Source: UBA10649 sp963842725
Lineage (GTDB): Bacteria > Actinomycetota > Actinomycetes > S36-B12
Direction: 5' to 3'
Assembly: GCA_963842725.1 (NCBI GenBank)
Contig: CAWJHN010000004.1
Span: 372,001 to 436,000, forward strand
Length of the DNA: 64,000 nucleotides
Under the pieces are notes generated by a model. The model saw only the letters and a list, made by a program, of their open reading frames with translations, made no database searches and was not told where the DNA came from. This document shows positions 43,220 through 51,365 of the stretch, one piece after another (within the stretch, counting starts at the first letter, position 1; the number at the start of each line of letters is the position of its first letter). The position numbers and the translations under genes were made by a program.

Positions 43220-43236
43220 GTTCGCGCTTGGCGTAC
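43220..43236. promoter_or_regulatory. ClgR-box-like dyad upstream of clpC
   Basis: GTTCGC (43220-43225), GCTTG, GCGTAC (43231-43236) matches the actinobacterial ClgR pattern (TTCGC-N5-GCG). It is the only strong dyad in the 168-nt gap before clpC. CAGGAT at 43236-43241 or TAGCAT at 43317-43322 may serve as -10 box. Confidence 0.6.
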
Positions 43237-43356
43237 AGGATGCGGAACACCGGCCCGTGGACGAAGGTTGACCCAGTGCAGGACACTGGCAGGACAAGGC
43301 TGCTCGAAACCGCGGCTAGCATCTGCTCATTGCTGGGCAAACGGACGGAGTGAGGC

Positions 43357-45870
43357 ATGTTCGAGAGGTTCACCGATCGGGCTCGACGGGTTGTGGTGCT
43401 GGCGCAGGAAGAGGCGCGCATGCTCAATCACAACTACATCGGCACCGAGCACATCCTCCTCGGCCTCATCCACGAGGGCGAGGGTGTCGCGGCCAAGGCC
43501 CTCGAGAGCCTGGGCATCTCGCTCGAGGCGGTGCGCCAGCAGGTCGAGGAGATCATCGGCCAGGGCCAGCAGGCCCCCAGCGGTCACATCCCCTTCACCC
43601 CGCGCGCGAAGAAGGTCCTCGAGCTCAGCCTGCGGGAGGCCCTGCAGCTCGGCCACAACTACATCGGCACCGAGCACATCCTGCTCGGCCTGATCCGCGA
43701 GGGCGAGGGCGTCGCCGCGCAGGTCCTCGTCAAGCTGGGCGCCGACCTCAACCGGGTCCGCCAGCAGGTCATCCAACTGCTCAGTGGCTATCAGGGCAAG
43801 GAGCCGGCCGCCGCCGGCGGGCCGGCCGAGGGCACCCCGTCGACCTCGCTCGTCCTCGACCAGTTCGGCCGCAACCTCACGGCGGCCGCTCGCGAGGGCA
43901 AGCTCGATCCGGTGATCGGCCGCGAGAAGGAGATCGAGCGCGTCATGCAGGTCCTGTCGCGCCGGACCAAGAACAACCCGGTGCTCATCGGCGAGCCGGG
44001 TGTCGGCAAGACGGCGATCGTCGAGGGCCTCGCCCAGAACATCATCAAGGGCGAGGTGCCCGAGACCCTCAAGGACAAGCAGCTCTACACCCTCGACCTC
44101 GGCGCCCTGGTCGCCGGCAGCCGCTACCGCGGCGACTTCGAGGAGCGCCTGAAGAAGGTGCTGAAGGAGATCCGCACCCGAGGCGACATCATCCTGTTCA
44201 TCGACGAGATGCACACCCTCGTCGGCGCCGGTGCCGCGGAGGGCGCGATCGACGCGGCCAGCATCCTCAAGCCGATGCTGGCGCGCGGCGAGCTGCAGAC
44301 CATCGGCGCGACGACGCTCGACGAGTACCGCAAGTACGTCGAGAAGGACGCCGCGCTCGAGCGGCGCTTCGCCCCGATCCAGGTCCAGGCACCCGACGTC
44401 AAGGACACCGTCGAGATCCTGCGCGGACTGCGCGATCGCTACGAGTCGCACCACCGCGTGTCCATCACGGACGGCGCGCTGGAGGCAGCCGCCCGCCTGT
44501 CGGATCGGTACATCTCGGATCGGCAGCTGCCGGACAAGGCGATCGACCTCATCGACGAGGCCGGATCCCGCCTGCGGATCCGTCGCATGACGGCGCCCCC
44601 GGACCTGCGCGAGTTCGACGAGCGCATCGCGAACGTGCGGCGCGACAAGGAGTCGGCCATCGACGCCCAGGACTTCGAGAAGGCGGCGGCGCTGCGCGAC
44701 CAGGAGAAGAAGCTGCTCGCCGAGAAGGTCGAGCGCGAGCGCGAGTGGAAGGCCGGCGACCTCGACGTCGTAGCCGAGGTCGACGAGCGGCTGATCGGCG
44801 AGGTGCTGGCCCTCATGACCGGCATCCCGGTCTCCGACCTCACGGAGGATGACATCGCCCGCCTCCTGCGCATGGAGGAGGAACTGCACAAGCGCGTCAT
44901 CGGCCAGGAGCAGGCCATCAAGGCGCTGTCCAAGTCGATCCGCCGGACCAGGGCCGGCCTGAAGGATCCCAAGCGCCCGTCGGGCTCGTTCATCTTCGCC
45001 GGGCCGTCCGGCGTCGGCAAGACCGAGCTGAGCAAGACCCTCGCGGAGTTCCTCTTCGGCGATGAGGACGCGCTGATCGCGCTCGACATGAGCGAGTTCT
45101 CGGAGCGGCACACGGCTTCGCGGCTGTTCGGCTCTCCGCCCGGGTACGTCGGCTACGAGGAGGGCGGCCAGCTGACCGAGAAGGTCCGGCGCAAGCCGTT
45201 CTCGGTCGTGCTGTTCGACGAGGTCGAGAAGGCGCACCCCGACATCTTCAACTCGCTGCTGCAGGTGCTCGAGGAGGGCCGGCTGACCGACGCACAGGGT
45301 CGGGTCGTCGACTTCAAGAACACCGTGATCATCATGACCACGAACCTCGGCAGCCGCGACGTCTCGAAGGGGCAGACGCTCGGGTTCGCCCCCGACAACG
45401 ACGACGAGAGCGCCTACGAGCGCATGAAGGCGAAGGTGCAGCAGGAGCTCAAGCAGCACTTCCGCCCCGAGTTCCTCAACCGCATCGATGACGTCATCGT
45501 GTTCCACCAGCTGACGGAGCAGGAGATCGTCCAGATCGTCGACCTGATGATCGACAATCTCGAGAAGCGTCTCGAGGAGCAGGACATGGCCATCGAGCTC
45601 ACGCCGGCGGCCAAGGCGCTCCTTGCGCACCGGGGGTACGACACGAGCCTGGGCGCCCGACCGCTGCGTCGCACCATCCAGCGCGACATCGAGGACCCGC
45701 TGAGCGAGAAGATGCTCTTCGGCGACATGAAGCCGGGTTCCATCGTCCTGGTCGACGTCGCGGTCGATGGCGGCGAGGAGCCGTTCACCTTCGCGGCCAT
45801 GCCCAAGGCCGAACTGCCCGACGTGCCCCCGCTGGCGGCGAGCTCCGAGAGTGACCCCCTAGCGGGGTGA
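43357..45870 (+). CDS. clpC: ClpC-type AAA+ unfoldase of the Clp protease
   Basis: This 837-residue ATPase has two N-terminal Clp repeats (HNYIGTEHILLGLIHEGEG at about 25-43, repeated at about 100-118), a first AAA domain with Walker A GEPGVGKTA at 212, a UVR-type middle domain (DAQDFEKAAALRDQEKKL), and a second AAA domain with Walker A GPSGVGKTE at 549. It unfolds substrates for ClpP1P2 in the cytoplasm. GGAG lies 9 nt before the ATG. The gene order clpC to radA matches the mycobacterial Rv3596c-Rv3585 block; ispE is joined to it here. Confidence 0.97.
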   Translation: MFERFTDRARRVVVLAQEEARMLNHNYIGTEHILLGLIHEGEGVAAKALESLGISLEAVRQQVEEIIGQGQQAPSGHIPFTPRAKKVLELSLREALQLGHNYIGTEHILLGLIREGEGVAAQVLVKLGADLNRVRQQVIQLLSGYQGKEPAAAGGPAEGTPSTSLVLDQFGRNLTAAAREGKLDPVIGREKEIERVMQVLSRRTKNNPVLIGEPGVGKTAIVEGLAQNIIKGEVPETLKDKQLYTLDLGALVAGSRYRGDFEERLKKVLKEIRTRGDIILFIDEMHTLVGAGAAEGAIDAASILKPMLARGELQTIGATTLDEYRKYVEKDAALERRFAPIQVQAPDVKDTVEILRGLRDRYESHHRVSITDGALEAAARLSDRYISDRQLPDKAIDLIDEAGSRLRIRRMTAPPDLREFDERIANVRRDKESAIDAQDFEKAAALRDQEKKLLAEKVEREREWKAGDLDVVAEVDERLIGEVLALMTGIPVSDLTEDDIARLLRMEEELHKRVIGQEQAIKALSKSIRRTRAGLKDPKRPSGSFIFAGPSGVGKTELSKTLAEFLFGDEDALIALDMSEFSERHTASRLFGSPPGYVGYEEGGQLTEKVRRKPFSVVLFDEVEKAHPDIFNSLLQVLEEGRLTDAQGRVVDFKNTVIIMTTNLGSRDVSKGQTLGFAPDNDDESAYERMKAKVQQELKQHFRPEFLNRIDDVIVFHQLTEQEIVQIVDLMIDNLEKRLEEQDMAIELTPAAKALLAHRGYDTSLGARPLRRTIQRDIEDPLSEKMLFGDMKPGSIVLVDVAVDGGEEPFTFAAMPKAELPDVPPLAASSESDPLAG

Positions 45871-45876
45871 CCCCCC

Positions 45877-46353
45877 TTGGCCCACGGACCGCTCATCCCC
45901 GGCATGCGGGAGTTCGACGTGCCGCGCCGAAGGTGGCCCGCGTGGCTGACCTGGGTCCTGGTGAGCGGTGTCGTCCTGGTGGCGCTCGTGGTGGCCGCGG
46001 GGTTCGTGGGAGGGGTGGGCCCACTCGGTCGCCTCGGCCAGACCACCGCGGACCTGTCGCCCGTCGGCTATCGGCCGACGCCGAATGACCGGGTCATCCA
46101 GGTCTCGGTGGCCATGCCGCCCTCGGGCCTGTGCCGCGACGACCTGGTCGACGTGACGGCGTTCGAGCGCAGCAATCGGGTGGAGGTCGAGAGCACGGTC
46201 ACGCGCCCGCGCGACGACAGCTGCGTCGTTGCCACGATCGGTGGCGATGTCACCTGGGTCGACGTCGAGCTCGACGAGCCGCTGGGGAGCCGGTCCGTCA
46301 TCCGGGCGACGGATCGCCAGCCCCTTCCCCGCGAGGAGTCGACGCCGGGCTGA
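45877..46353 (+). CDS. Membrane-anchored protein of unknown function
   Basis: This 158-residue protein has one hydrophobic helix (about 24-46) and a small extracytoplasmic domain with two Cys (GLCRDD and DDSCVV) that could form a disulfide. I do not recognise it. The start is uncertain: TTG 45877, with GGGGTGA upstream, or ATG 45904 (MREFDVPRRRW). It lies 6 nt after clpC and is convergent with mutY. Confidence 0.65.
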   Translation: MAHGPLIPGMREFDVPRRRWPAWLTWVLVSGVVLVALVVAAGFVGGVGPLGRLGQTTADLSPVGYRPTPNDRVIQVSVAMPPSGLCRDDLVDVTAFERSNRVEVESTVTRPRDDSCVVATIGGDVTWVDVELDEPLGSRSVIRATDRQPLPREESTPG

Positions 46354-46358
46354 GGAGT

Positions 46359-47249
46359 TCAGTCGGGCAGCGCGTAGCGGCGGTTCCGGACGCGCACGAC
46401 GAGTCCGTCGTCGATGAGCCCGGCCAGGGACCGCTCCCGCTGCATCTCGTCCGGCCAAGCCGCTTCCAGGGCGCTCGCGGACACGGGCGAGTGCGTCTCG
46501 CGCAGCACGGCCAGCAGCCGACCGCGGGCCTGGCGGTCGCTGCCGGCGAACGCGGCCTGCCGGCGCACCGGGCCGGCGTTCCCGGGCCGGCCGGCGCGGG
46601 TCCAGGCGCAGTCCGAAACCAGCGGGCAGTCGGCGCAGGCAGGGGCCCGCGCCGTGCACACGAGCGCACCCAGCTCCATCACGGCTGCCGACCAGCGAGC
46701 ACTCCGAGCGTCTGCTGCCGGCCACAGCAGCACTGCCCGCCGGCGCTCGCCCGCGGTGATGTACGCGGCCGGCCGCGCGGTCCCGTCCAGGGCGCGAGCC
46801 AGGACCCGGCGCACGTTGGTGTCCATGACGACGGACGCCAGGCCGAAGGCGAAGGCGCGCACGGCGGCGGCGGTGTACTCGCCGACACCCGGGAGGTCGC
46901 GCAGCGACGGCTCGTCCGAGGGGACGCAGCCATCGAGGTCCACTGTGATGACGGTGGCCGCCTGGTGGAGCCAGCGGGCACGCCTGGGGTAGCCGAGCCG
47001 GCCCCAGGCCCGCAGGGCGTCAGCGACGCGGGCCGCGGCCAGATCCGATGGTGTCGGCCACCTGTCCAGCCAGGCCTCCCACGCGGGAAGGACGCGGTCC
47101 ACCGGGGTCTGCTGGAGCATGAACTCGCTCACCAGGACGCCCCACGGAGTCGTGCGCCGCCATGGCAGCGGACGCTCGTTGACGTCGTACCACGCGAGAA
47201 CCGACGCGATGATCGGCTCCTCGTGCGGGGCGACACCGTCCGACACCAC
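46359..47249 (-). CDS. mutY: A/G-specific adenine glycosylase MutY
   Basis: This 296-residue glycosylase removes adenine mispaired with 8-oxoguanine. Catalytic Glu lies in SEFMLQQTPVDRV, the helix-hairpin-helix in LRDLPGVGEYTAAAV, the catalytic Asp in VMDTNVRRVL, and the [4Fe-4S] cluster ligands in C-x6-C-x2-C-x5-C (VCTARAPACADCPLVSDC). The C-terminal NUDIX-like 8-oxoG sensor of longer MutY proteins is missing, as is common in actinobacteria; a short winged region remains. Starts at GTG 47249 or 47246, with AACGAT 6 nt upstream. Confidence 0.95.
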   Translation of the reverse strand: MVSDGVAPHEEPIIASVLAWYDVNERPLPWRRTTPWGVLVSEFMLQQTPVDRVLPAWEAWLDRWPTPSDLAAARVADALRAWGRLGYPRRARWLHQAATVITVDLDGCVPSDEPSLRDLPGVGEYTAAAVRAFAFGLASVVMDTNVRRVLARALDGTARPAAYITAGERRRAVLLWPAADARSARWSAAVMELGALVCTARAPACADCPLVSDCAWTRAGRPGNAGPVRRQAAFAGSDRQARGRLLAVLRETHSPVSASALEAAWPDEMQRERSLAGLIDDGLVVRVRNRRYALPD

Positions 47250-47284
47250 GACGGGATCGTTTCACGAAGCAACGGAACGCGCAG

Positions 47285-47290
47285 TAGCGT
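47285..47290 (+). promoter_or_regulatory. -10 box TAGCGT of the 47297 gene
   Basis: TAGCGT ends 6 nt before the GTG at 47297. Confidence 0.55.
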
Positions 47291-47296
47291 GGCCCT

Positions 47297-47938
47297 GTGA
47301 GTACGTTCATGCACCCCACGGGGCCAGAGCCGCCGATGGTGTACTGGATCCGTCGTGGCGCCATCGTGCTCGTGATCGTCACGCTGATCCTGGGCCTGGT
47401 GTGGCTGTTCGGCGCGGTCCGCGGTGGCGGCTCGCCGTCTGCCGAGCCGGAGGCGTCCGCCGCGCCGTCCGCGAGTGCCGAGACCGATCCGGCGGCCAGT
47501 ACTCAGCCATCCACCGCCCCCTCGTCCGCGGGCGAGCCCGAGGAGTGCCCCGACTCGGTCATCACCGTCGAGGCGACCACCGACTCGTCCACGTACCCGG
47601 TCGGGTCCACGCCCAAGCTCACCCTCACGATCTCCAATACCGGCGACGTCGCCTGCACGCGCGACATCGGGCCGAAGGCCAACGAGCTCGAGATCACGTC
47701 GGGCGGCTACCACGTGTGGTCGAGCGACGACTGCAATGCCAGCAGCAAGAGCGAGGTCACGACGCTGAAGCCGAACAAGAAGTACGCGTCGACGATCACC
47801 TGGAACGGCCGGCTGTCGCAGAAGGGCTGCCCGGACGGCGAGGGCGCGGCGGCCAAGGCCGGGCGGTACGACCTGGTCGGCCGCAACGGGAAGGTCACCA
47901 GCGAGTCGACGCCGTTCGCCCTGACCGACCCCGCCTGA
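47297..47938 (+). CDS. Membrane-anchored Ig-like protein, Rv3587c-type
   Basis: This 213-residue protein has a membrane helix (about 18-40), a Ser/Ala/Pro-rich linker (about 45-80) and an extracytoplasmic beta-rich domain with Cys at EECPDS, VACTRD, DDCNAS and KGCPDG, probably two disulfides. The conserved place between mutY and disA matches Rv3587c, a membrane protein of unknown role. GTG 47297 is leaderless. Confidence 0.72.
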   Translation: MSTFMHPTGPEPPMVYWIRRGAIVLVIVTLILGLVWLFGAVRGGGSPSAEPEASAAPSASAETDPAASTQPSTAPSSAGEPEECPDSVITVEATTDSSTYPVGSTPKLTLTISNTGDVACTRDIGPKANELEITSGGYHVWSSDDCNASSKSEVTTLKPNKKYASTITWNGRLSQKGCPDGEGAAAKAGRYDLVGRNGKVTSESTPFALTDPA

Positions 47939-47951
47939 CGCCCACTGCCGT

Positions 47952-48019
47952 CGACGCGACCCAGATGGTCGCGAAGGGGCCCGTTTACGGGCCTCGGCGC
48001 GACCATCTGGGTCGCGTCG
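47952..48019. terminator. Long two-part hairpin between convergent genes
   Basis: A perfect 22-bp inverted repeat (47952-47973 with 47998-48019) encloses a second 6-bp stem, GGCCCG-TTTA-CGGGCC. It lies between the stop of the 47297 gene and that of disA, so a bidirectional terminator is likely although no T-run follows. Its right end touches the disA stop (48021-48023). Confidence 0.75.
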
Positions 48020-48020
48020 G

Positions 48021-49109
48021 CTAGACGAAGCGGTCGAGGATGCTCGCCTCGGCCAGACGCGACACGCCGTCGCGCACGGATCGCGCCCGCGCCTCGCCGA
48101 CGCCCTCGACCTGCTGCAGGTCCTCCGTGGTGGCCGCGAGGAGCTTCTGAAGGCCGCCGAAGTGCCCGACGATGCGGTCGGTGATGACCTCGGGCAGTCT
48201 CGGCACCCGGGCCAGCAGCCGGAAGCCGCGCGGCATGACCGTGTGGTCCAGGGAGTCGGCAGAGTCAGCGAAGCCGAAGGCGGTCGCCACCTTGACCAGA
48301 TCGATCAGGTCGGCCTCGGTGAGGGCGTCGAGGTCGCCGAGTGCCTTCTCCACCCCCTTGCGACGCCGGTTGCTGGCCGGCACGAGATAGTCGCGCACGA
48401 GCAGCACGCGGTCGTTGTCGACGCCGGATACCAGCTCGTTCAGCTGGAGCGCCAGCAGCCTGCCCTCCGCGCCCAGCTCGATCACGTAGTTGCTCACCTC
48501 GCGGTGGATGCGCCGGACCATCTCGACCCGCTGTGCCACGACGGCCACGTCGCGCACGGTCACCAGATTCTCGATCTCGAGCGCGGACAGCGTGCCGCTG
48601 ACCTCGTCGAGCCGTGACTTGTACCTCTCCAGCGTCGCCAAGGCCTGGTTGGCGCGGGACAGGATCTCGGCCGAGTCCTCCACCACGTGGCGACGGCCGT
48701 CCACGTACAGGGCCACGGTGTTCATCGACTTGCTGACGCTGATCACCGGCTGCCGGGTCTGCCGGGAGACGCGGTCGGCGGTGCGGTGGCGGGTGCCGGT
48801 CTCCTCAGTGGGCAGGTTGGGGTCGGGCATGAGCTGCACGGCCGCCCACATGATCGTCTGCGCCTGGTCGTCAAGGATGATCGCGCCGTCCATCTTCGAC
48901 AGTTCGCGCAGGCGCGTCGCCGAGAACCCGACGTTCAGCGAGAAGCCGCCGTTGGTCACCTGCTCGACGGACCTGTCCCAGCCGAGCACGATGAGTGCGC
49001 CGGTGCGCCCGCGCAGGATGCGCTCGAGGCCGTCCCGCAGCGCGGATCCGGGGGCCACCATCGCAAGCACGTCTCGGATCCGGGTGTCGGAGGTCGGTTC
49101 TTGGCTCAT
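48021..49109 (-). CDS. disA: DNA integrity scanning protein DisA (diadenylate cyclase)
   Basis: This 362-residue enzyme makes cyclic di-AMP from two ATP. The DAC domain has DGA at 74-76 and RHR at 107-109 (GTRHRTADR), both essential. A helical spine follows, and the C-terminal helix-hairpin-helix (LQQVEGVGEARARSVRDGVS) binds branched DNA. ATG 49109 overlaps the TGA of radA (ATGA), the conserved radA-disA pairing. c-di-AMP signals DNA damage and potassium or osmotic status. Confidence 0.97.
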   Translation of the reverse strand: MSQEPTSDTRIRDVLAMVAPGSALRDGLERILRGRTGALIVLGWDRSVEQVTNGGFSLNVGFSATRLRELSKMDGAIILDDQAQTIMWAAVQLMPDPNLPTEETGTRHRTADRVSRQTRQPVISVSKSMNTVALYVDGRRHVVEDSAEILSRANQALATLERYKSRLDEVSGTLSALEIENLVTVRDVAVVAQRVEMVRRIHREVSNYVIELGAEGRLLALQLNELVSGVDNDRVLLVRDYLVPASNRRRKGVEKALGDLDALTEADLIDLVKVATAFGFADSADSLDHTVMPRGFRLLARVPRLPEVITDRIVGHFGGLQKLLAATTEDLQQVEGVGEARARSVRDGVSRLAEASILDRFV

Positions 49110-50515
49110 TTCTCTCCCCGCTGTGGCCGTGCTCCTCGTTGCGAAAGGCCCGGTACCTGGGCCATGGCCTCGTGGATGGACGAGACCTCGTGGATGCGCA
49201 TGCCCGCAGGCGGCGCGGGTGAGGCGGCGCGTGCGCGCAGGGCCCTCGCCGGCGTGATGGCATCGGTGAAGCCGAGCCGTTGGGCCTCCGCCAGCCGCCG
49301 GTCCAGCGACGCGATGGGACGGACGTCGCCCGCCAGGCCGATCTCGCCGAAGGCGACGAGACCGGACGGCAGCGCGGTGTCGGATGCGCTGCTCGCGATC
49401 GCGAGCGCCACGGCCATGTCGGTGGCCGGCTCGGCCAGGCGCACACCTCCCACGGTGGCGACGAAGCAGTCTGCGGTAGCCAGCCGGACGCCCGCACGGC
49501 GCTCGAGCACGCCGAGCATCATGGCGATCCGCGAGGAGTCCAGCCCACTGGTCACGCGTCGCGGCTGCGGCGCGGACGTCGGGGCGACCAGTGCCTGGAC
49601 CTCGGCGACCAGGGGGCGGCGGCCCTCCATCGTCACCGTCACGCAGGTGCCAGGCGCGGGATCGCGGCGGTCCCCGAGGAATAGCCCGCTCGGGTCGGGA
49701 AGGCCGATGATGCCGTCGTCGACGAGCTCGAAGCAGCCGATCTCGTCGGCCGCGCCGAACCGGTTCTTGACCGCACGCACGAGCCGCAGGGGCCCTTGAC
49801 GGTCGCCCTCGAAGGTCAGGACGACGTCGACGAGGTGCTCGAGGGTCCGAGGACCGGCGACGGATCCGTCCTTGGTCACGTGCCCGACGAGCACGACCGT
49901 CACGTCCCGGGACTTGGCGACCGCGATGAGCGAGGCGGCCACCTCCTTGACCTGGGTCACGCCGCCGGCCGCCCCGTCGACGTCGGCACTCGAGATCGTC
50001 TGCACCGAGTCGAGGATGAGCAGGCTGGGAGCCGTCGCATCGATCTGGCCCAGGACGCTGCCCAGATCGGTCTCGGCCGCGATGTAGAGCTCGTCCGCGA
50101 TCGCACCGATGCGCTCTGCACGCAGCCGCACCTGCGCAGCGGACTCCTCGCCCGTGACGTACAGCGCCCGTCGACCGCCGCGCGCCCACGCCGCGGCCGT
50201 GTCCAGGAGCAGTGTCGACTTGCCCACTCCGGGCTCCCCGGCCAGGAGCAGCACCCCGCCCGGCACGAAGCCGCCCCCGAGCACGCGATCGAGCTCGCCG
50301 ATGCCCGTCGGGACGGCTCGCGCCGTCGCGACGTCGACGTCGCCGATGCGGACCGCCGGGGTGCGGGTGGCGGTCGCGGCGGTGGTGCGTGTCCGTGGGG
50401 CGCCGACCTCGTCGACCGTGCCCCACGCCTGGCACTCGCCGCAGCGACCCACCCACTTCGGCGATGTCCAGCCGCAGTCGGTGCAGCGGTACGGGGGTGC
50501 CTGCGGCTTCGCCAT
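49106..50515 (-). CDS. radA: DNA repair protein RadA (Sms)
   Basis: This 469-residue RecA-like branch-migration ATPase has an N-terminal zinc finger (CTDCGWTSPKWVGRCGECQAW, written in family form C-x2-C and C-x2-C), Walker A GEPGVGKST, the RadA-specific KNRFG motif (AVKNRFGAAD) and a C-terminal Lon-protease-like domain. ATG 50515 (MAKPQAPPY) has GAGG 8 nt upstream and begins just after the preceding gene's TAG. It is co-transcribed with disA. Confidence 0.97.
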   Translation of the reverse strand: MAKPQAPPYRCTDCGWTSPKWVGRCGECQAWGTVDEVGAPRTRTTAATATRTPAVRIGDVDVATARAVPTGIGELDRVLGGGFVPGGVLLLAGEPGVGKSTLLLDTAAAWARGGRRALYVTGEESAAQVRLRAERIGAIADELYIAAETDLGSVLGQIDATAPSLLILDSVQTISSADVDGAAGGVTQVKEVAASLIAVAKSRDVTVVLVGHVTKDGSVAGPRTLEHLVDVVLTFEGDRQGPLRLVRAVKNRFGAADEIGCFELVDDGIIGLPDPSGLFLGDRRDPAPGTCVTVTMEGRRPLVAEVQALVAPTSAPQPRRVTSGLDSSRIAMMLGVLERRAGVRLATADCFVATVGGVRLAEPATDMAVALAIASSASDTALPSGLVAFGEIGLAGDVRPIASLDRRLAEAQRLGFTDAITPARALRARAASPAPPAGMRIHEVSSIHEAMAQVPGLSQRGARPQRGEK

Positions 50516-50520
50516 CGCCG

Positions 50521-51279
50521 CTACCTCGGGTCGGCGGGGTGCGGGGAGAGCCCGAGGTCGAACCGCTTCTGCTGGAGCAGCAGGTCGCGGGCGCGGCACA
50601 GCCGGGCGAGCTCGTCATACGCCGGCTGGCCGATCAGTGCCACGATCTCGTCCCGGCTCGAGACGAAGACCGGTTCGGTGCCCACATGTGCCTCGGTGTT
50701 GGCCGTGCAGTACCAGGGGAAGTCGTGGCCGCCGGCACCCCAGTCGCGTCGCTGGTACTCGCCGAGCACGATCACGAGGTACTCGGTCCCGTCCTCGATC
50801 GTGCGGTGCTCGTACGAGCGGCGCACCGGCAACTGCCAGCAGACCTCGGGCTTCGTCTCGATGAACGAGATGGCCTCGGCGTTGGCGAGGTGGTGCAGTG
50901 CGCAGCCGTAGCCGCCGGCGAAGTCGATGTCGTTGTGGAAGATGCAGGCGCCCTTGACGACGCGGGTCTTCTCGGCGCCGTCCTCGATCTCGGTCCAGCC
51001 CTTCTTCTGACCGGTCCGGTGGTGCTGCCAGGTCTCGGGCGTCAGCCTCTCGACCGCGACGGCAACCCGCTTTCGATCCTTCTTCTCCGAGAAGTGCGCT
51101 CCGTGCACGCAGCACCCGGCATCCGGGCGGCTGGCATCGATGCCCTGGCAGCCCCTGCCGAAGATGCAGGTCCACCGCGAGGTGAGCCAGGTCAGGTCGG
51201 CCTTGATGAGGTGTGCGGCATCGGCGGGATCGACGAACTCCACCCACTGGCGCGGGAAGTCAAGGGGAACCTCGGGCAT
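50521..51279 (-). CDS. Conserved Cys/His-rich protein, function unknown
   Basis: This 252-residue soluble protein contains a Cys/His cluster near residues 38-65 (C-x4-C-x10-CC-x-H) and more Cys at GACIFHND, YGCALHHLA, PEVCWQLPV and WYCTANTEA, about nine in all. The spacing suggests a bound metal or iron-sulfur cluster, as in YkgJ/DUF3109-like proteins, but I cannot assign it. A leaderless ATG 51279 follows TAGGCT. It leads directly into radA (5 nt between stop and start), so it is the first gene of the radA-disA operon. Confidence 0.75.
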   Translation of the reverse strand: MPEVPLDFPRQWVEFVDPADAAHLIKADLTWLTSRWTCIFGRGCQGIDASRPDAGCCVHGAHFSEKKDRKRVAVAVERLTPETWQHHRTGQKKGWTEIEDGAEKTRVVKGACIFHNDIDFAGGYGCALHHLANAEAISFIETKPEVCWQLPVRRSYEHRTIEDGTEYLVIVLGEYQRRDWGAGGHDFPWYCTANTEAHVGTEPVFVSSRDEIVALIGQPAYDELARLCRARDLLLQQKRFDLGLSPHPADPR

Positions 51280-51285
51280 GACGTC

Positions 51286-51291
51286 AGCCTA
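51286..51291 (-). promoter_or_regulatory. -10 box TAGGCT of the 51279-radA-disA operon
   Basis: TAGGCT on the minus strand ends 6 nt before the ATG at 51279. Confidence 0.55.
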
Positions 51292-51353
51292 CGTGGTTCG
51301 AGGGCGGCTCCCGCAATGTCGACGCCGCGCTGCGCGAGCCGCGTGCGTGCCGA

Positions 51354-51359
51354 TAGTTT
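51354..51359 (+). promoter_or_regulatory. -10 box TAGTTT of the ppx operon
   Basis: TAGTTT ends 6 nt before the GTG at 51366. Confidence 0.55.
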
Positions 51360-51365
51360 CGACCT

